A stretch of 64,000 bases of DNA from Bradyrhizobium sp. 186 (GCF_023101685.1 NZ_CP082164.1:9114001-9178000); one strand, 5' to 3'. Counted from the stretch's first letter, positions 53,662 to 62,589 are shown. The notes: generated from the sequence alone by a model not told the origin. A program made the numbers and translations.

Positions 53662-54117
53662 ATGTCGCTCACCATTCGCCCCGTCACGCGGCAGGACTAC
53701 GATCAATGGCTGCCGCTGTGGGACGGCTATAACGCCTTCTACGGCCGCTCCGGCCCGACCGCGCTCTCGGGCGAGATCACGCGCGTGACTTGGCAGCGCT
53801 TCTTCGATGCCTACGAGCCGGTGCATGCGCTGATCGCCGAGAGCGAGGGCCGGCTGCTTGGGCTGACGCATTATCTCTTCCATCGCAGCACCACTGCGAT
53901 CGAGCCATCCTGCTATCTGCAGGACCTGTTCACGCTTGAGGCCGCACGCGGCAAAGGCGTCGCCTCGGCGCTGATCCACGGCGTCTACGAGCGGGCGAAG
54001 CTCGCGGGATCGCCGCGCGTCTACTGGCAGACGCATGAGACCAATCTCACGGCGCAGAGCCTGTACGACAAGGTCGCGGAGCGCTCCGGCTTCATCGTCT
54101 ATCGCAAGATATTCTGA
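53662..54117 (+). CDS. GNAT-family N-acetyltransferase
   Basis: The start MSLTIRPVTRQDYDQWLPLW at 53662 is used. Motifs include RLLGLTHYLFHRSTTAI, LQDLFTLEAARGKGVASALI (with the acetyl-CoA loop R-G-K-G-V-A) and HETNLTAQSLYDKVAERSGF. It is similar in length (151 residues) and arrangement to diverse small-molecule N-acetyltransferases. Substrate unknown. Confidence 0.9.
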   Translation: MSLTIRPVTRQDYDQWLPLWDGYNAFYGRSGPTALSGEITRVTWQRFFDAYEPVHALIAESEGRLLGLTHYLFHRSTTAIEPSCYLQDLFTLEAARGKGVASALIHGVYERAKLAGSPRVYWQTHETNLTAQSLYDKVAERSGFIVYRKIF

Positions 54118-54376
54118 TCCGGCCGCGGGCCCCTGTGGATAACTTTGCCTGTCACCGGCGCGTTACACTCCGGGATTAGGTTGCGCCTGCGTCTGATCAG
54201 GCCCCCCGTCACCGATCAAGCGCTCCAAGCGGTCCCCGTCAGTCGCCGCGTCTGACAGGGGCCGCATTTTTTTGCCCGCAGTCTATCGCCAGCATGGCAG
54301 CAACGCAGCCGGCGCCTTGCCGCTGCGGCACACCGCGGTCACAATGGCCCGCTGCTTTGTTCTGACAGGACCTCCC

Positions 54377-55318
54377 ATGGAAATTCGTAATCTCGGCGCC
54401 TCCGGCCTGCGCGTCTCGGCGGTCGGGCTCGGCTGCAATAATTTCGGCCAGCGCACGGATCTGGAGACCTCGCGCAAGGTGATCTACCGCGCGCTCGATC
54501 TCGGCATCACGCTGTTCGACACCGCCGATATCTATGCCGGCATGGGCGGCTCGGAGACGGTGCTCGGCACCGTGCTCGGCGACCGCCGCAAGGACATCGT
54601 GCTCGCCACCAAATATTCCAAGCCGATGGCGACCGACGGCACCAAGCAGGGCGCCTCGCGCCGCTACATCATGAACGCGGTCGATGCCAGCCTGACGCGG
54701 CTCAAGACCGACTACATCGATCTCTACCAGCAGCACGACTACGACCCGCTAACGCCGATGGAGGAGACGCTGCGCGCGCTCGACGACCTCATCCGCCAGG
54801 GCAAGGTCCGCTACATCGGTAATTCCAATTTCCCGGCCTGGCGCATCGCGGAAGCCGAATTCACCGCGCGCGCGATGAATGTCAGCCGCTTCGTCTCGGC
54901 CCAGGACGAGTACAGCCTCGTGGTCCGCGGCATCGAGCAAGACCTACTGCCGGCCGCGCAGGAATACAAGCTTGGCCTGCTGCCGTTCTTCCCGCTTGCG
55001 AGCGGCCTGCTCACCGGCAAGTACCAGCGCGGCGCAGCCGCACCCACCGATACGCGCTTTGCAAAAGCGCCGGCGCTGCGCGACCGCTACGTCACGCCGC
55101 GCAACGAGGACATCGTTGAAAAGCTCGAGGCCTTTGCCAAGGCGCGCGGGCATTCGATGCTCGAGCTCGCCTTCTCCTGGCTCGCCGCGCGCCCGCAAGT
55201 GTCGAGCGTGATCGCAGGCGCCACCCGCGTCGAGCAGGTCGAGGAGAACGTCAAGGCGATCGCCTGGCAGCTCGGCGCCGGTGATCTCGCCGAGATCGAT
55301 GAGATCACCAAAGGCTGA
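54377..55318 (+). CDS. Aldo/keto reductase
   Basis: AGGA lies about 7 nt before the ATG at 54377. The 313-residue protein has GLGCNNFGQR, the catalytic Asp/Tyr in LFDTADIYAGMGGSE, the Lys in VLATKYSKPM and the His in LYQQHDYDPLTPMEETLRAL. The NADPH site is ASVIAGAT-like (VSSVIAGATRVEQVEENVKA). Substrate unknown. Members of this subfamily reduce a range of aldehydes. Confidence 0.92.
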   Translation: MEIRNLGASGLRVSAVGLGCNNFGQRTDLETSRKVIYRALDLGITLFDTADIYAGMGGSETVLGTVLGDRRKDIVLATKYSKPMATDGTKQGASRRYIMNAVDASLTRLKTDYIDLYQQHDYDPLTPMEETLRALDDLIRQGKVRYIGNSNFPAWRIAEAEFTARAMNVSRFVSAQDEYSLVVRGIEQDLLPAAQEYKLGLLPFFPLASGLLTGKYQRGAAAPTDTRFAKAPALRDRYVTPRNEDIVEKLEAFAKARGHSMLELAFSWLAARPQVSSVIAGATRVEQVEENVKAIAWQLGAGDLAEIDEITKG

Positions 55319-55336
55319 CGTGTGCAGCGCGGCGCG

Positions 55337-55660
55337 CTACTTCGCGCCGTGTCCCACGGTCTGCATCACCTCGAAGCCTTCGAACTGGGGATGGCCGAGA
55401 TAAAGCGGCTTGTTGTCGCCCGCCCGCTGATGCGCCGCGCGAAACGCCTCCGACTTCGTCCAAGCCTCGAACGCGGCATAGTTCGCCCACACGGTGTGCG
55501 AAGCATACAGCGTGTGGTCCTCGAGCTCGGGCCCCCTCAGCAGATGGAATTCGACGAAGCCCGGCACCTTGTCGAGATGGGTGTCGCGCGAGAGCCAGAC
55601 TTGTTCGAAGGCTGACTCCGAGCCCTTGGTGACACGGAAGCGATTCATGGCGATGTACAT
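55337..55660 (-). CDS. Antibiotic biosynthesis monooxygenase (ABM) domain protein
   Basis: The start MYIAMNRFRVTKGSESAFEQ at 55660 gives 107 residues. The ferredoxin-like ABM fold is recognisable: VWLSRDTHLDKVPGFVEFHL, YASHTVWANYAAFEAWTKSE, AFRAAHQRAG. This type includes haem-degrading (IsdG/HmuQ-like) and quinol monooxygenases; the sequence N-R-F...W...H is compatible with a haem-degrading member (HmuQ/HmuD), but this is not certain. Confidence 0.8.
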   Translation of the reverse strand: MYIAMNRFRVTKGSESAFEQVWLSRDTHLDKVPGFVEFHLLRGPELEDHTLYASHTVWANYAAFEAWTKSEAFRAAHQRAGDNKPLYLGHPQFEGFEVMQTVGHGAK

Positions 55661-55694
55661 GCGGGTGGTCTCCTGATGTGAAGGAGGCATCGCT

Positions 55695-55935
55695 CTCACT
55701 CCCTCGCCTCGTTCTTACGGGGAGAGGGTGGGGTGAGGGGCTGCCTCGGCGAGCTCGGTCTGAATTGTAGGTGGAATGTGCTCGATCGCAATCGTCTTGC
55801 GAGTCGGAGGGACATTCGATCATGGCAACGGAGTGCCTGCCCCTCACCCGGATCGCACCGGACGATGCTACGCATCGCCGGGGGCGATCCGACCTCTCCC
55901 CGCAAAAGAGCGGGGAGAGGTTAAGACGCGCGCTG
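55695..55935. repeat. Repeat cluster with remnant of a DUF559 gene
   Basis: Two blocks match the intact DUF559 region nearby: 55727-55769 corresponds to 56021-56063, and 55790-55905 to 56337-56452. The middle of the gene (about 270 bp) is gone. Both ends carry CTCTCCCCG-type palindromes. Confidence 0.8.
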
Positions 55936-55974
55936 CACGCACTCGGGATCATTCGATTGCCTTCTCGCCCGTGA

Positions 55975-56045
55975 GGGAGGCACCGCCCTCTCACTCCCTC
56001 GCCCCGTTCTTACGGGGAGAGGGTGGGGTGAGGGGCTGCCTCCGC
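55975..56045. repeat. CTCTCCCCGT-type palindrome at DUF559 3' end
   Basis: CTCCCTCGCCCCGTTCTTACGGGGAGAGGG followed by GTGGGGTGAGGGGCTGCC; the same block stands at 55695-55745. It overlaps the DUF559 C-terminus. Confidence 0.75.
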
Positions 56046-56396
56046 GAGCTCGGTCTGAATTGTTAGCAACACACCCTCTATATTACCGAGAACGTCGTTG
56101 TTCCAGAAGCGGAGAATTCTGTAGCCCTTGTCCTTCAGGCGCGCATCACGGATCGCATCTGCGGCGGATTCGTTGTGCTGCCCACCGTCGACTTCGATGA
56201 TGAGCCGCTTCTCGCGGCACACGAAATCGCAGATGTAGCCGATGATCGGCTCCTGTCTTACGAACTTGTTGCCGTCGATCCGTCGGTTGCGAATGCGATT
56301 CCAGAGAACCGTCTCCGCATCTGTTTGAACAACACGCAATCGTCTTGCGAGTCGGATGGACTTCCCATCGTGGCCGCGCATTGCCCTGCCCCTCAC
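56010..56396 (-). CDS. DUF559 (Vsr-like) endonuclease-fold protein
   Basis: The 128-residue protein has TDAETVLWNRIRNRRIDGNK, FVRQEPIIGYICDFVCREKR, LIIEVDGGQHNESAADAIRD and GYRILRFWNNDVLGNIEGVL. This is the DUF559 fold related to very-short-patch repair nucleases, with the D (YICDF) and E-V-D-G catalytic cluster intact. The C-terminal AEAAPHPTLSP and upstream region are encoded by flanking palindromic repeats, as if the gene travels with them. Whether it is an active nuclease is unknown. Confidence 0.85.
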   Translation of the reverse strand: MRGRAMRGHDGKSIRLARRLRVVQTDAETVLWNRIRNRRIDGNKFVRQEPIIGYICDFVCREKRLIIEVDGGQHNESAADAIRDARLKDKGYRILRFWNNDVLGNIEGVLLTIQTELAEAAPHPTLSP

Positions 56397-56470
56397 CCGG
56401 ATCGCACCGGACGATGCTTCGCATCGCCGGGGGCGATCCGACCTCTCCCCGCATAAGGGCGGGAAGAGGT
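56376..56470. repeat. GACGATGC/GCATCG and CTCTCCCCG repeat block at DUF559 5' end
   Basis: CCGGACGATGCTTCGCATCGCCGG is a hairpin, followed by GACCTCTCCCCGCATAAGGGCGGGAAGAGG. The equivalent block occurs at 55830-55922. Confidence 0.75.
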
Positions 56471-57684
56471 TAAGTAACCAGCCCCTTCATCGGCCGCGCT
56501 GCGGCGCTGTCGGGGAACACGGTCTCGGCGAGCGCGCGATCGGACAGGCCGAACTGGGCTTGCAGCACGCCCTTGATCACTGAGCGCAGATCGGTGGTGG
56601 GCTTGAGGTCGCGACCTTCGTAGAGGTTGGCGAGCTTGAGGCCCGGCCAGTCGGAGATGACGCGGCCGCCCTTCACCGCGCCGCCGGCGAGCAGCGCGAT
56701 GGTGCCGGTGCCGTGATCGGTGCCGTCGGTGCCGTTGATTCGCGCGGTGCGGCCGAACTCGGTCGCGACCACCACGACGGTGTCGCGCCAGCGTTCGCCG
56801 AGACCGCTCTCGAATTCGGCGAGCGCGCCGTCGAGCCCGCCGAGCAGGAACGCCAGACGTCCGACCGGACCGCCTTCGTTGGCGTGAGTGTCCCAGCCGT
56901 CGAAGGCGAGTGCCGCGATGCGCGGTCCGTCATCGGCCGCCATCAGCTTGGCGGCGCCGCGCGCCACCTGCCGCATCTGCGCCACCGCATTGCCCGGCTT
57001 TGGCTTCATGTCGTCGCCGCTCGCGGCCTTCTCGAGCTGAAGGCCCTGCGACAGCGCCGACGCCAGCGCGGGATCGCGATGGCGGTAGAGATCGACCAGC
57101 CGCATCGCGGTGTCGTCATCGGCCTGCGGCAACGCGACCGGCGCCCAGCCGACGGTCGGCGCAGCGCCGCGCAACACTAGCGGCGTGGTCGGGCCGACGG
57201 CAAGAGCACTCGACACGCGCTCGCCGCGCGGCAGCGCTTCGAGCGCGCGGTTGAGCCAGCCCGACTGCACCCGGCCCGGACCGGCATAGCCGCTTTCGAG
57301 CACGTCCTGACCGTCGAAATGCGAACGGTCGCGATAAGGCGTTGCGACCGCATGGATCACCGCGGCGTGCATGTTGCGATACATGCGCGCAAATTCCGGC
57401 ATCGCCGGATGCAGCGCAAAGAAGGAGTCCAGCATGATCGCCGGATGCGCGCCATCCGCCGCGAGCGCGATCGATCCATGCAGGCCGGCATAATCGGGGT
57501 CGCCGACCGGCGCGACGGTCGAGAGCCCGTCGAGCGCGCCGCGCAGGATCACCACGATCAGCCGCGGGTCGCGCCCGTCCGCCGCGCGCGCGAATTTCGG
57601 CAAGTACGCCCACGCTGCGAAGGAGGCGCCGCCAAGCAGCAGGCCGCGGCGCGAGGTGAGGAGCCGGTTTTCGCAGCAATCCAT
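56470..57684 (-). CDS. DUF1501 exported protein
   Basis: AGGAG lies 6 nt before the ATG at 57684; two preceding ATGs overlap it. A twin-arginine signal (TSRRGLLLGGASFAAWAYLP) leads to the DUF1501 motifs LIVVILRGALDGLSTVAPVG, RDRSHFDGQDVLESG, TEFGRTARINGTDGTDHG and TTDLRSVIKGVLQAQFGL. DUF1501 belongs to the alkaline phosphatase/sulfatase superfamily; the function of this subfamily is unknown. The start overlaps the DUF1800 stop, and the two families nearly always occur together. Confidence 0.9.
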   Translation of the reverse strand: MDCCENRLLTSRRGLLLGGASFAAWAYLPKFARAADGRDPRLIVVILRGALDGLSTVAPVGDPDYAGLHGSIALAADGAHPAIMLDSFFALHPAMPEFARMYRNMHAAVIHAVATPYRDRSHFDGQDVLESGYAGPGRVQSGWLNRALEALPRGERVSSALAVGPTTPLVLRGAAPTVGWAPVALPQADDDTAMRLVDLYRHRDPALASALSQGLQLEKAASGDDMKPKPGNAVAQMRQVARGAAKLMAADDGPRIAALAFDGWDTHANEGGPVGRLAFLLGGLDGALAEFESGLGERWRDTVVVVATEFGRTARINGTDGTDHGTGTIALLAGGAVKGGRVISDWPGLKLANLYEGRDLKPTTDLRSVIKGVLQAQFGLSDRALAETVFPDSAAARPMKGLVT

Positions 57685-57686
57685 CA

Positions 57687-59255
57687 TCATCTCCTCTGCA
57701 TCTCCGGCGCCATCAACAGCAGCGCCAGCGCCTGCTGGCGCGACTCCGCGCGCTCGATGGTCCGCCGTGTTTCGGTCGAGGCCGCGTCCGCAGCCGCGAA
57801 TTCCAATAGATCGAGCGGGTCGATGTTGTTGCCAAGCCGCGCGCCCATTTGTGCCGCGATATCGAGCCGGAGCTTGATGCCTTCGGGCGCGGCCCAGGCG
57901 GCGTTGGTGTCGGGAAAACCATTGGGCCCGGCCGGTGTCCACAATGGCTGGCCGAGCAGGTTCAGATTGTTGAGATAGGCGCCGGGATCCTCCGGCACGC
58001 GCGCGAGCAGCCGGCCGCTCGCGACCAGGAAATCGTAAGGCGAGCGCATCTTGGTCAGCGGCGCCTTCCAGGCTTCGTCGGAATCGACCAGCGCGGTCGC
58101 AAGCGCTTTGAGATCGCCGTCGGTCTTGACGAACACATCGCGCAATCGCGCGACCAGCGACGGTGGCGGATCGTCAGCGACGAAATGACGGACGAATTTG
58201 GTGGCGATGAAGTTCGCCGTCGAGGGATGGCGTGCGATGTCGGCAAGCGCGGCCTCGCCTTGCGCCAGGCCGGTCGCCTCATAGGTCTTGCCGAGCAGGG
58301 CTTGCGGCCCGGGCTGGTGCGCATTGGTGTTGAACACGAAGGAGCCAGGTGTGCCGAGCTGCCCCTGCCTACCGGCAAAGCTCCAGCCCGTGATGATGCG
58401 CGCCAGCGAGGTGACGTCCTCCTGGGTATAGCCGCCGCCGACACCGAGCGTATGCAGCTCCATGATCTCGCGCGCGAGATTCTCGTTCAGCCCGCGCTTG
58501 CGGTTCTGGCCCGCGCGCGAGTCCGGCCCGAGCGATTGCTGGTTATCGAGAAAGAACAGCATCGCCGGATGCTGCTCGACCGCCTTCAGCATGTCGGCGA
58601 AGCGCCCGAGCACATGCGGCCTGATCGCCTCGCGCTCGAACGCGCCGGCCCACATCCGCGCCAACTCGCCCTTGTTCGCGGAGATGCAGAAATGGTTGGA
58701 CCAGAACACCACGAGCCGCTCGGTGAAGCCGCACTCGACCAGTGTCGCGCGCTGCAACCGCGCCAGTGCCTCGGCGCGAAACGTCTTCTGAATGACGTTG
58801 AGCGGCTGCGGCGCGGGCTTTGCGGCAGGGGGCACAGCGGCATTGGGCTGCATGGCGTCGGGTTTCGCCGCATTGTCGGCCGGCTTCGCCTCGGCCATCT
58901 GGCCGGCGATCTCGGTCATCACCGTGTTCAGCGACAGATTGCGACGGAGCTTGTTGTCCGGCTTCTGATCGGCCGGCGCCTGCGGGGACGGCGCCTCGGC
59001 GGGCGTACCGGCTTTCGCGGCCGCCTCGCGCGCCTGCTTGACCTGATCCTGATAGGCGAACGCGGCCTGCCCGAGCTGCGGCGTCGATTGCAGGCCGGGC
59101 GCTTCCAGCAGCACGCCGTTGGGACGGTTCAGTTCCGCCTTGACGAAACCGCGCGGATCGGTGGCCGCATTGATGAGATCGCCCGACGCGCCGCCGCGGG
59201 CGCCAAAACCGAACCGGTTGAGCGCAACGAGGGCGGCTTGCGAATCGCGGGCCAT
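57687..59255 (-). CDS. DUF1800 protein, partner of DUF1501
   Basis: The start MARDSQAALVALNRFGFGAR at 59255 gives 522 residues. Typical motifs include ATLVECGFTERLVVFWSNHF, ENLAREIMELHTLGVGGGYT, QEDVTSLARIITGWSF and NFIATKFVRHFVADDPPPSL. A low-complexity Ala/Pro-rich segment (about residues 90-170) is inserted. DUF1800 function is unknown; it is coupled to DUF1501 (TGA/ATG overlap) and both may act in the periplasm. Confidence 0.9.
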   Translation of the reverse strand: MARDSQAALVALNRFGFGARGGASGDLINAATDPRGFVKAELNRPNGVLLEAPGLQSTPQLGQAAFAYQDQVKQAREAAAKAGTPAEAPSPQAPADQKPDNKLRRNLSLNTVMTEIAGQMAEAKPADNAAKPDAMQPNAAVPPAAKPAPQPLNVIQKTFRAEALARLQRATLVECGFTERLVVFWSNHFCISANKGELARMWAGAFEREAIRPHVLGRFADMLKAVEQHPAMLFFLDNQQSLGPDSRAGQNRKRGLNENLAREIMELHTLGVGGGYTQEDVTSLARIITGWSFAGRQGQLGTPGSFVFNTNAHQPGPQALLGKTYEATGLAQGEAALADIARHPSTANFIATKFVRHFVADDPPPSLVARLRDVFVKTDGDLKALATALVDSDEAWKAPLTKMRSPYDFLVASGRLLARVPEDPGAYLNNLNLLGQPLWTPAGPNGFPDTNAAWAAPEGIKLRLDIAAQMGARLGNNIDPLDLLEFAAADAASTETRRTIERAESRQQALALLLMAPEMQRR

Positions 59256-59357
59256 CAATTTGTCCTGGGCGCTTTGCGAGCAGGTGCGCGTCGCCTAATA
59301 TACCGCAGCGGGAGATGAACCCGACATGAAAATGACGGCAAAGCTTTTGCGCAAATC

Positions 59358-59561
59358 ATGACAAATCAGAAAGAAATTCCGTTGCAGGAACCGCAACCGC
59401 GCCGCCTCGCCTGCTCCCGCTGCGGCGCCGAGTTCGGCTGCGACCTGTCGGGATCGTGCTGGTGCGCGGAGGAGACCGCGCGACTGCCGATGCCGGTCAA
59501 GGGCGAGGATTGCCTGTGCCGGGAGTGTCTGCGCAATGCGGCGGCGGAAACGGCGAAGTAG
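59358..59561 (+). CDS. Cysteine-rich CWC family protein
   Basis: The 67-residue protein has eight Cys: LACSRCGAEFGCD, then SGSCWCAEE and EDCLCRECL. The pattern C-x2-C...C-W-C...C-x-C-x2-C matches the small cysteine-rich CWC family, presumably zinc-binding. It is divergent from the DUF1800 gene. Confidence 0.8.
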   Translation: MTNQKEIPLQEPQPRRLACSRCGAEFGCDLSGSCWCAEETARLPMPVKGEDCLCRECLRNAAAETAK

Positions 59562-59605
59562 CTCGCCACACTTCTCATGAGGCACTAACGCTCCCCACAC
59601 TCGCT

Positions 59606-59735
59606 GTCGTCCCGGCGAAGGCCGGGACCCATAGCCACAGGGCGTAGTTTGGCGAAGACTAGTTGTTCGGTATTGCGACCAACCGCAATCGATAGACCTC
59701 GCGGTATGGGTCCCGGCCTTCGCCGGGACGACGTT
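59606..59735. repeat. Long palindromic intergenic repeat, copy 2
   Basis: GTCGTCCCGGCGAAGGCCGGGAC at the left and GTCCCGGCCTTCGCCGGGACGAC at the right form a large inverted repeat, with the same internal spacer (TTTGGCGAAGACTAG) as the copy at 44.32-44.47 kb. Confidence 0.85.
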
Positions 59736-59757
59736 GCGGAGGAAGTGTGCGTGACAA

Positions 59758-60456
59758 CTACACCGCAAACCCCGGCGACCTCCGCGCCATGCCGTCGAAC
59801 GCATCCAGCAACTTTTCGCGCCAGGCATAAACCGGGTCATCCGCCTCGAGCAGCTTGAACGGGCTGACCACGCGGGCCCATTGGAAGCCGCCGAACACGA
59901 TGTAGTCGGCGTAGTTCGGCGCGTCGCCGCCGAGATAGGGCTGCTTCTTCAAGGTCTGCCGCATCACTTCGAGCGATTTGCGGAACGCGATCACGCCCGC
60001 GTCGCGGCTCGCCATGATCTCTTCCAGCGCCTTGCCGCCGAAGCGCGCCTCGCGCGACTTGCGGAAATATTCGGCATCGACCTCGGCGAGGTTTTTCGGG
60101 ATGTCGGCGATGATCAGCGGAGAGATGCCGCCGACGATGGCGATGTCGCCCCAGGCGTTAAGCATGCGCGCCATGGCGCGGCCGCCCTCGCCGCCGAACA
60201 GCGACGGACGGTCCGGAAAATTGTCTTCGAGATAGGTCGCGATCGTCCAGGAATCGACCACCGGCTTGTCGTGATGCAGGAGCACCGGGACCCTTTCCGA
60301 GCCGTGCGGCGCGATTCTGCTCTTCTCGGTAAAGCGCCAGGGCAGCGATTGCGCCGACAGCCCCTTGTGCGCCAGCGCCATCCGCGTCCGCCAGCAATAC
60401 GGGCTGAAGGGCCGCGAGGCGTCAGTGCCGACGAGTTCGAAGAGCTTGAGGTTCAT
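59758..60456 (-). CDS. Glutathione S-transferase family protein
   Basis: The start MNLKLFELVGTDASRPFSPY at 60456 gives 232 residues. The motif RPFSPYCWRTRMALAHKGL has a Cxxx catalytic region near the N-terminus, with SERVPVLLHHDKPVVDSWTI for glutathione binding and a C-terminal NYADYIVFGGFQWARV. It resembles GSTs of the beta-etherase/LigE-like type, but that is uncertain. Confidence 0.88.
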   Translation of the reverse strand: MNLKLFELVGTDASRPFSPYCWRTRMALAHKGLSAQSLPWRFTEKSRIAPHGSERVPVLLHHDKPVVDSWTIATYLEDNFPDRPSLFGGEGGRAMARMLNAWGDIAIVGGISPLIIADIPKNLAEVDAEYFRKSREARFGGKALEEIMASRDAGVIAFRKSLEVMRQTLKKQPYLGGDAPNYADYIVFGGFQWARVVSPFKLLEADDPVYAWREKLLDAFDGMARRSPGFAV

Positions 60457-60477
60457 GAAAGGCGCTTTCCACATGCT

Positions 60478-60545
60478 CCGTCATTGCGAGGAGCTCTTGC
60501 GACGAAGCAATCCAGGCTGTCGCCGTAGTGCGCATTCTGGATTGC
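60478..60545. repeat. REP-type palindrome, left part (split by IS element)
   Basis: CGTCATTGCGAGGAGC...GACGAAGCAATCCAG is the first arm of a common Bradyrhizobium palindrome. The matching end (TCGCTCGCGCTCGCAATGACG) is at about 62320-62340, on the other side of the IS110-type element. Confidence 0.75.
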
Positions 60546-60559
60546 TCACATGGGGAATG

Positions 60560-61060
60560 TGTGTGTCAAGGATGAGCAGTCACCTTTTTGTTCGACTGCA
60601 GCCACCTCTTCGTCCCGACCGCGGGTTCTGCAGGATGGCGCGCGCAGATCAAGTCAAGGCCGGCCTGTTAGGGCCGCCGCGAAGCGGCTTGGCCTTGAGT
60701 TGAGCGAGCACGCCATCATGCTTGGTGCGTTGGGCCGATAGGAGCTCCTCGCGTTGGCGGTTCTGTCAGGGCATCTGCCATCCTCGCATTTGCGATCCAA
60801 GGGTCGAGCCGGTTCGACGATCTGGGTTGCTTGCCAGATCAAACTCACATTCGGTCGTCGCACAAGGCGACTGCACCACGATTCCGCTTGCGGCGGGCAG
60901 GCTCGAGAGGACGAGGCCATTCTTCGTTGCGGCGTTTGAAGCCATGCAATCCATCGGTTCGTCCACCCGGATCTTCCGAGACTGATCGGGCCTCGGCAGA
61001 TGGGTTATGGTTCTTTCGTTGCGCGCGGGCGGCGAAGCACGCCGCTTGGTGCGGTCCGGA
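60560..61060 (-). ncRNA. Non-coding end of IS110-type element, candidate bridge RNA locus
   Basis: About 500 bp between the left end of the element and the transposase stop hold no credible protein gene. IS110-family elements encode a structured bridge RNA in their non-coding end, and for the IS1111 group this is the end downstream of the transposase. No specific fold was established here. Confidence 0.35.
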
Positions 61061-62242
61061 TCAGGCGGCGGGCTTCATCACGGCCCCCTCGATGGTCTCG
61101 CCCGCGGTGACATACTTCCACAAGGTCACGAGAAGCTTGCGCGCCAGCGCCACGATCGCGCGCTTGCGGCCTTGCGGGCTTCGCTCCTTGAACCAGCGCG
61201 TCAGGGCCGACTGCGGCTGGTGACGTATCCACAGCCAGGCGAGCTGGATCATTGTGGTCCGCAGCCTGGGATTGCCGGCCTTCGACACGCCCTGCTCGTG
61301 CCGGATGCCTCCGCTTTGCCACGGCGTCGCCGCAAGCCCCGCATAGGCGGCGACCTGGCGGCGGTTGGAGAACTGCCGGTAGAACGCCTCCGACCAGAGC
61401 ACGGCCGCAAAGTTGGCGCCGAGCCCTTTCAAGGCCAGCAGCATCGCCACCGGATCCGGCGCGACCTTGTCTGCAGCGTTCTTGTCTGCAGGCTTCCGGG
61501 CTGCGGCCAGCAGAGCATCTCGCGCGGCCTCGACCGCCTTGATCTGTTCCAGAAGCAGTTCGACCCGATCGAGCTCGCGGCCGATCTGCGCCTTCAAATG
61601 CGAAGGCAGCTCCCGCCCGTCGCCCGTGCGCAAGGCCTCAAGCCGCGCCCGCCGATTGCGCCGCAGCGGCACGTAGTCGGATATCCCCTGCGCGAACAGA
61701 AGACCCTTGATCCGGTTCACATGCGTGATGCGCTCGGCGATCAGCGTCGCTCGTTCGCGACACAGCCTGCGCCGGTCCTCCTCTTCAGGCGAGGGCGCAA
61801 CCACCATCGCACAGACCCGCGGCTCGCCGCGCTTGTAGGCCAGAAGCGCCCGCAACAGCGCCTCGCCATCGAGCCTGTCAGTCTTGGCCCGCCGCCGCCG
61901 TCGCGACGTCGCAATCGAGGCGGGATCGACCACGTGGCTCTCAATGCCGTTCTGTTGCAGAACACGGTGCAGCCAGAACCCGTCCAGCCCAGCTTCCTGG
62001 ATCGTGATGATCGGATAGCTCTCGCGGGTCCTGGCCTCCGCCTTGCGCCTGAGTTCCGCAAACAGCTTCATCAGCTCAGCCGTATCGCCGGCCGTGACGC
62101 TGTGCCTGGACATCTTCTCGCCCGTACCAGGCGAAAGTGACGTAATCACCCACGTCGAACGGCTCAGTTCCAAAGACACAAAAATTGCGCCAAACTGCGT
62201 CCGGATAGCGGTCGGTCCGTCGGAAGGATGATCGAGCAACAT
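61061..62242 (-). CDS. IS110-family transposase (DEDD recombinase)
   Basis: The 393-residue protein has an N-terminal RuvC-like DEDD domain: FVSLELSRSTWVITSLSPG with Glu25 where most relatives have Asp, E83 in ITIQEAGLDG, and D122 and D125 in KTDRLDGEALL. A coiled-coil segment (about 160-260) leads to the C-terminal Tnp_20 domain with AAYAGLAATPWQSGG and the catalytic-Ser-like motif QGVSKAGNPRLRTTM. It is full length, with no disruption seen. It acts with a guide RNA in the characterised members of the family. Confidence 0.9.
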   Translation of the reverse strand: MLLDHPSDGPTAIRTQFGAIFVSLELSRSTWVITSLSPGTGEKMSRHSVTAGDTAELMKLFAELRRKAEARTRESYPIITIQEAGLDGFWLHRVLQQNGIESHVVDPASIATSRRRRRAKTDRLDGEALLRALLAYKRGEPRVCAMVVAPSPEEEDRRRLCRERATLIAERITHVNRIKGLLFAQGISDYVPLRRNRRARLEALRTGDGRELPSHLKAQIGRELDRVELLLEQIKAVEAARDALLAAARKPADKNAADKVAPDPVAMLLALKGLGANFAAVLWSEAFYRQFSNRRQVAAYAGLAATPWQSGGIRHEQGVSKAGNPRLRTTMIQLAWLWIRHQPQSALTRWFKERSPQGRKRAIVALARKLLVTLWKYVTAGETIEGAVMKPAA

Positions 62243-62358
62243 CGTCGTCTCCAGGTTGAGGGGTTCAGCAACCTCAGTCTGGCCTCAGACCTGGTCGCTA
62301 TCCACTCCCCATGGAATCTTCGCTCGCGCTCGCAATGACGATGTGGAGACAATGCGCG

Positions 62359-62589
62359 TCACCGCCCGTTCGTCCGCAGCAGCCTCTCCCCCTCGGCCGT
62401 CACCGCGATGATCAGCCCGAGACCGGGCAGCGTCTCGCGCGCGACGTAGCCGCGATCGGCGGCGTCCTCCCAGATGGTGAGGCGCGGGCACGAGGTCTTC
62501 CAGGTCGAGATCACCTCGGCATAGGCGCGCGGTTCGCGTGCGACCCATTCGACGAAATCCAGCACCAGCGGATCGGCCATTTCGCTCAT
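62359..62589 (-). CDS. Small conserved protein coupled to TauE/SafE permease (76 aa)
   Basis: The start MSEMADPLVLDFVEWVAREP overlaps the permease stop as ATGA (62586-62589). Further sequence: RAYAEVISTWKTSCPRLTIW, EDAADRGYVARE and GLIIAVTAEGERLLRTNGR. It reads like a small winged-helix protein. Its role is unknown. The IS110-type element lies just beyond its 3' end. Confidence 0.75.
   Translation of the reverse strand: MSEMADPLVLDFVEWVAREPRAYAEVISTWKTSCPRLTIWEDAADRGYVARETLPGLGLIIAVTAEGERLLRTNGR

Larger units (their letters stand above)
60546..62314 (-). mobile_element. IS110-family element, IS1111 type, inserted in a REP palindrome
   Basis: Subterminal inverted repeats CATGGGGAATG (60549-60559) and its inverse in CCACTCCCCATGG (62302-62314) bracket the transposase gene. 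The flanks are the two halves of one palindromic repeat. The long non-coding side (about 515 bp) is downstream of the transposase, as in the IS1111 subgroup, and there is no target duplication. The exact ends are estimated. Confidence 0.7.

Noticed and set aside
54134..54142. Perfect DnaA-box (TGTGGATAA)
   Set aside because: A single box in a normal intergenic region with no cluster or AT-rich unwinding element; not an origin.
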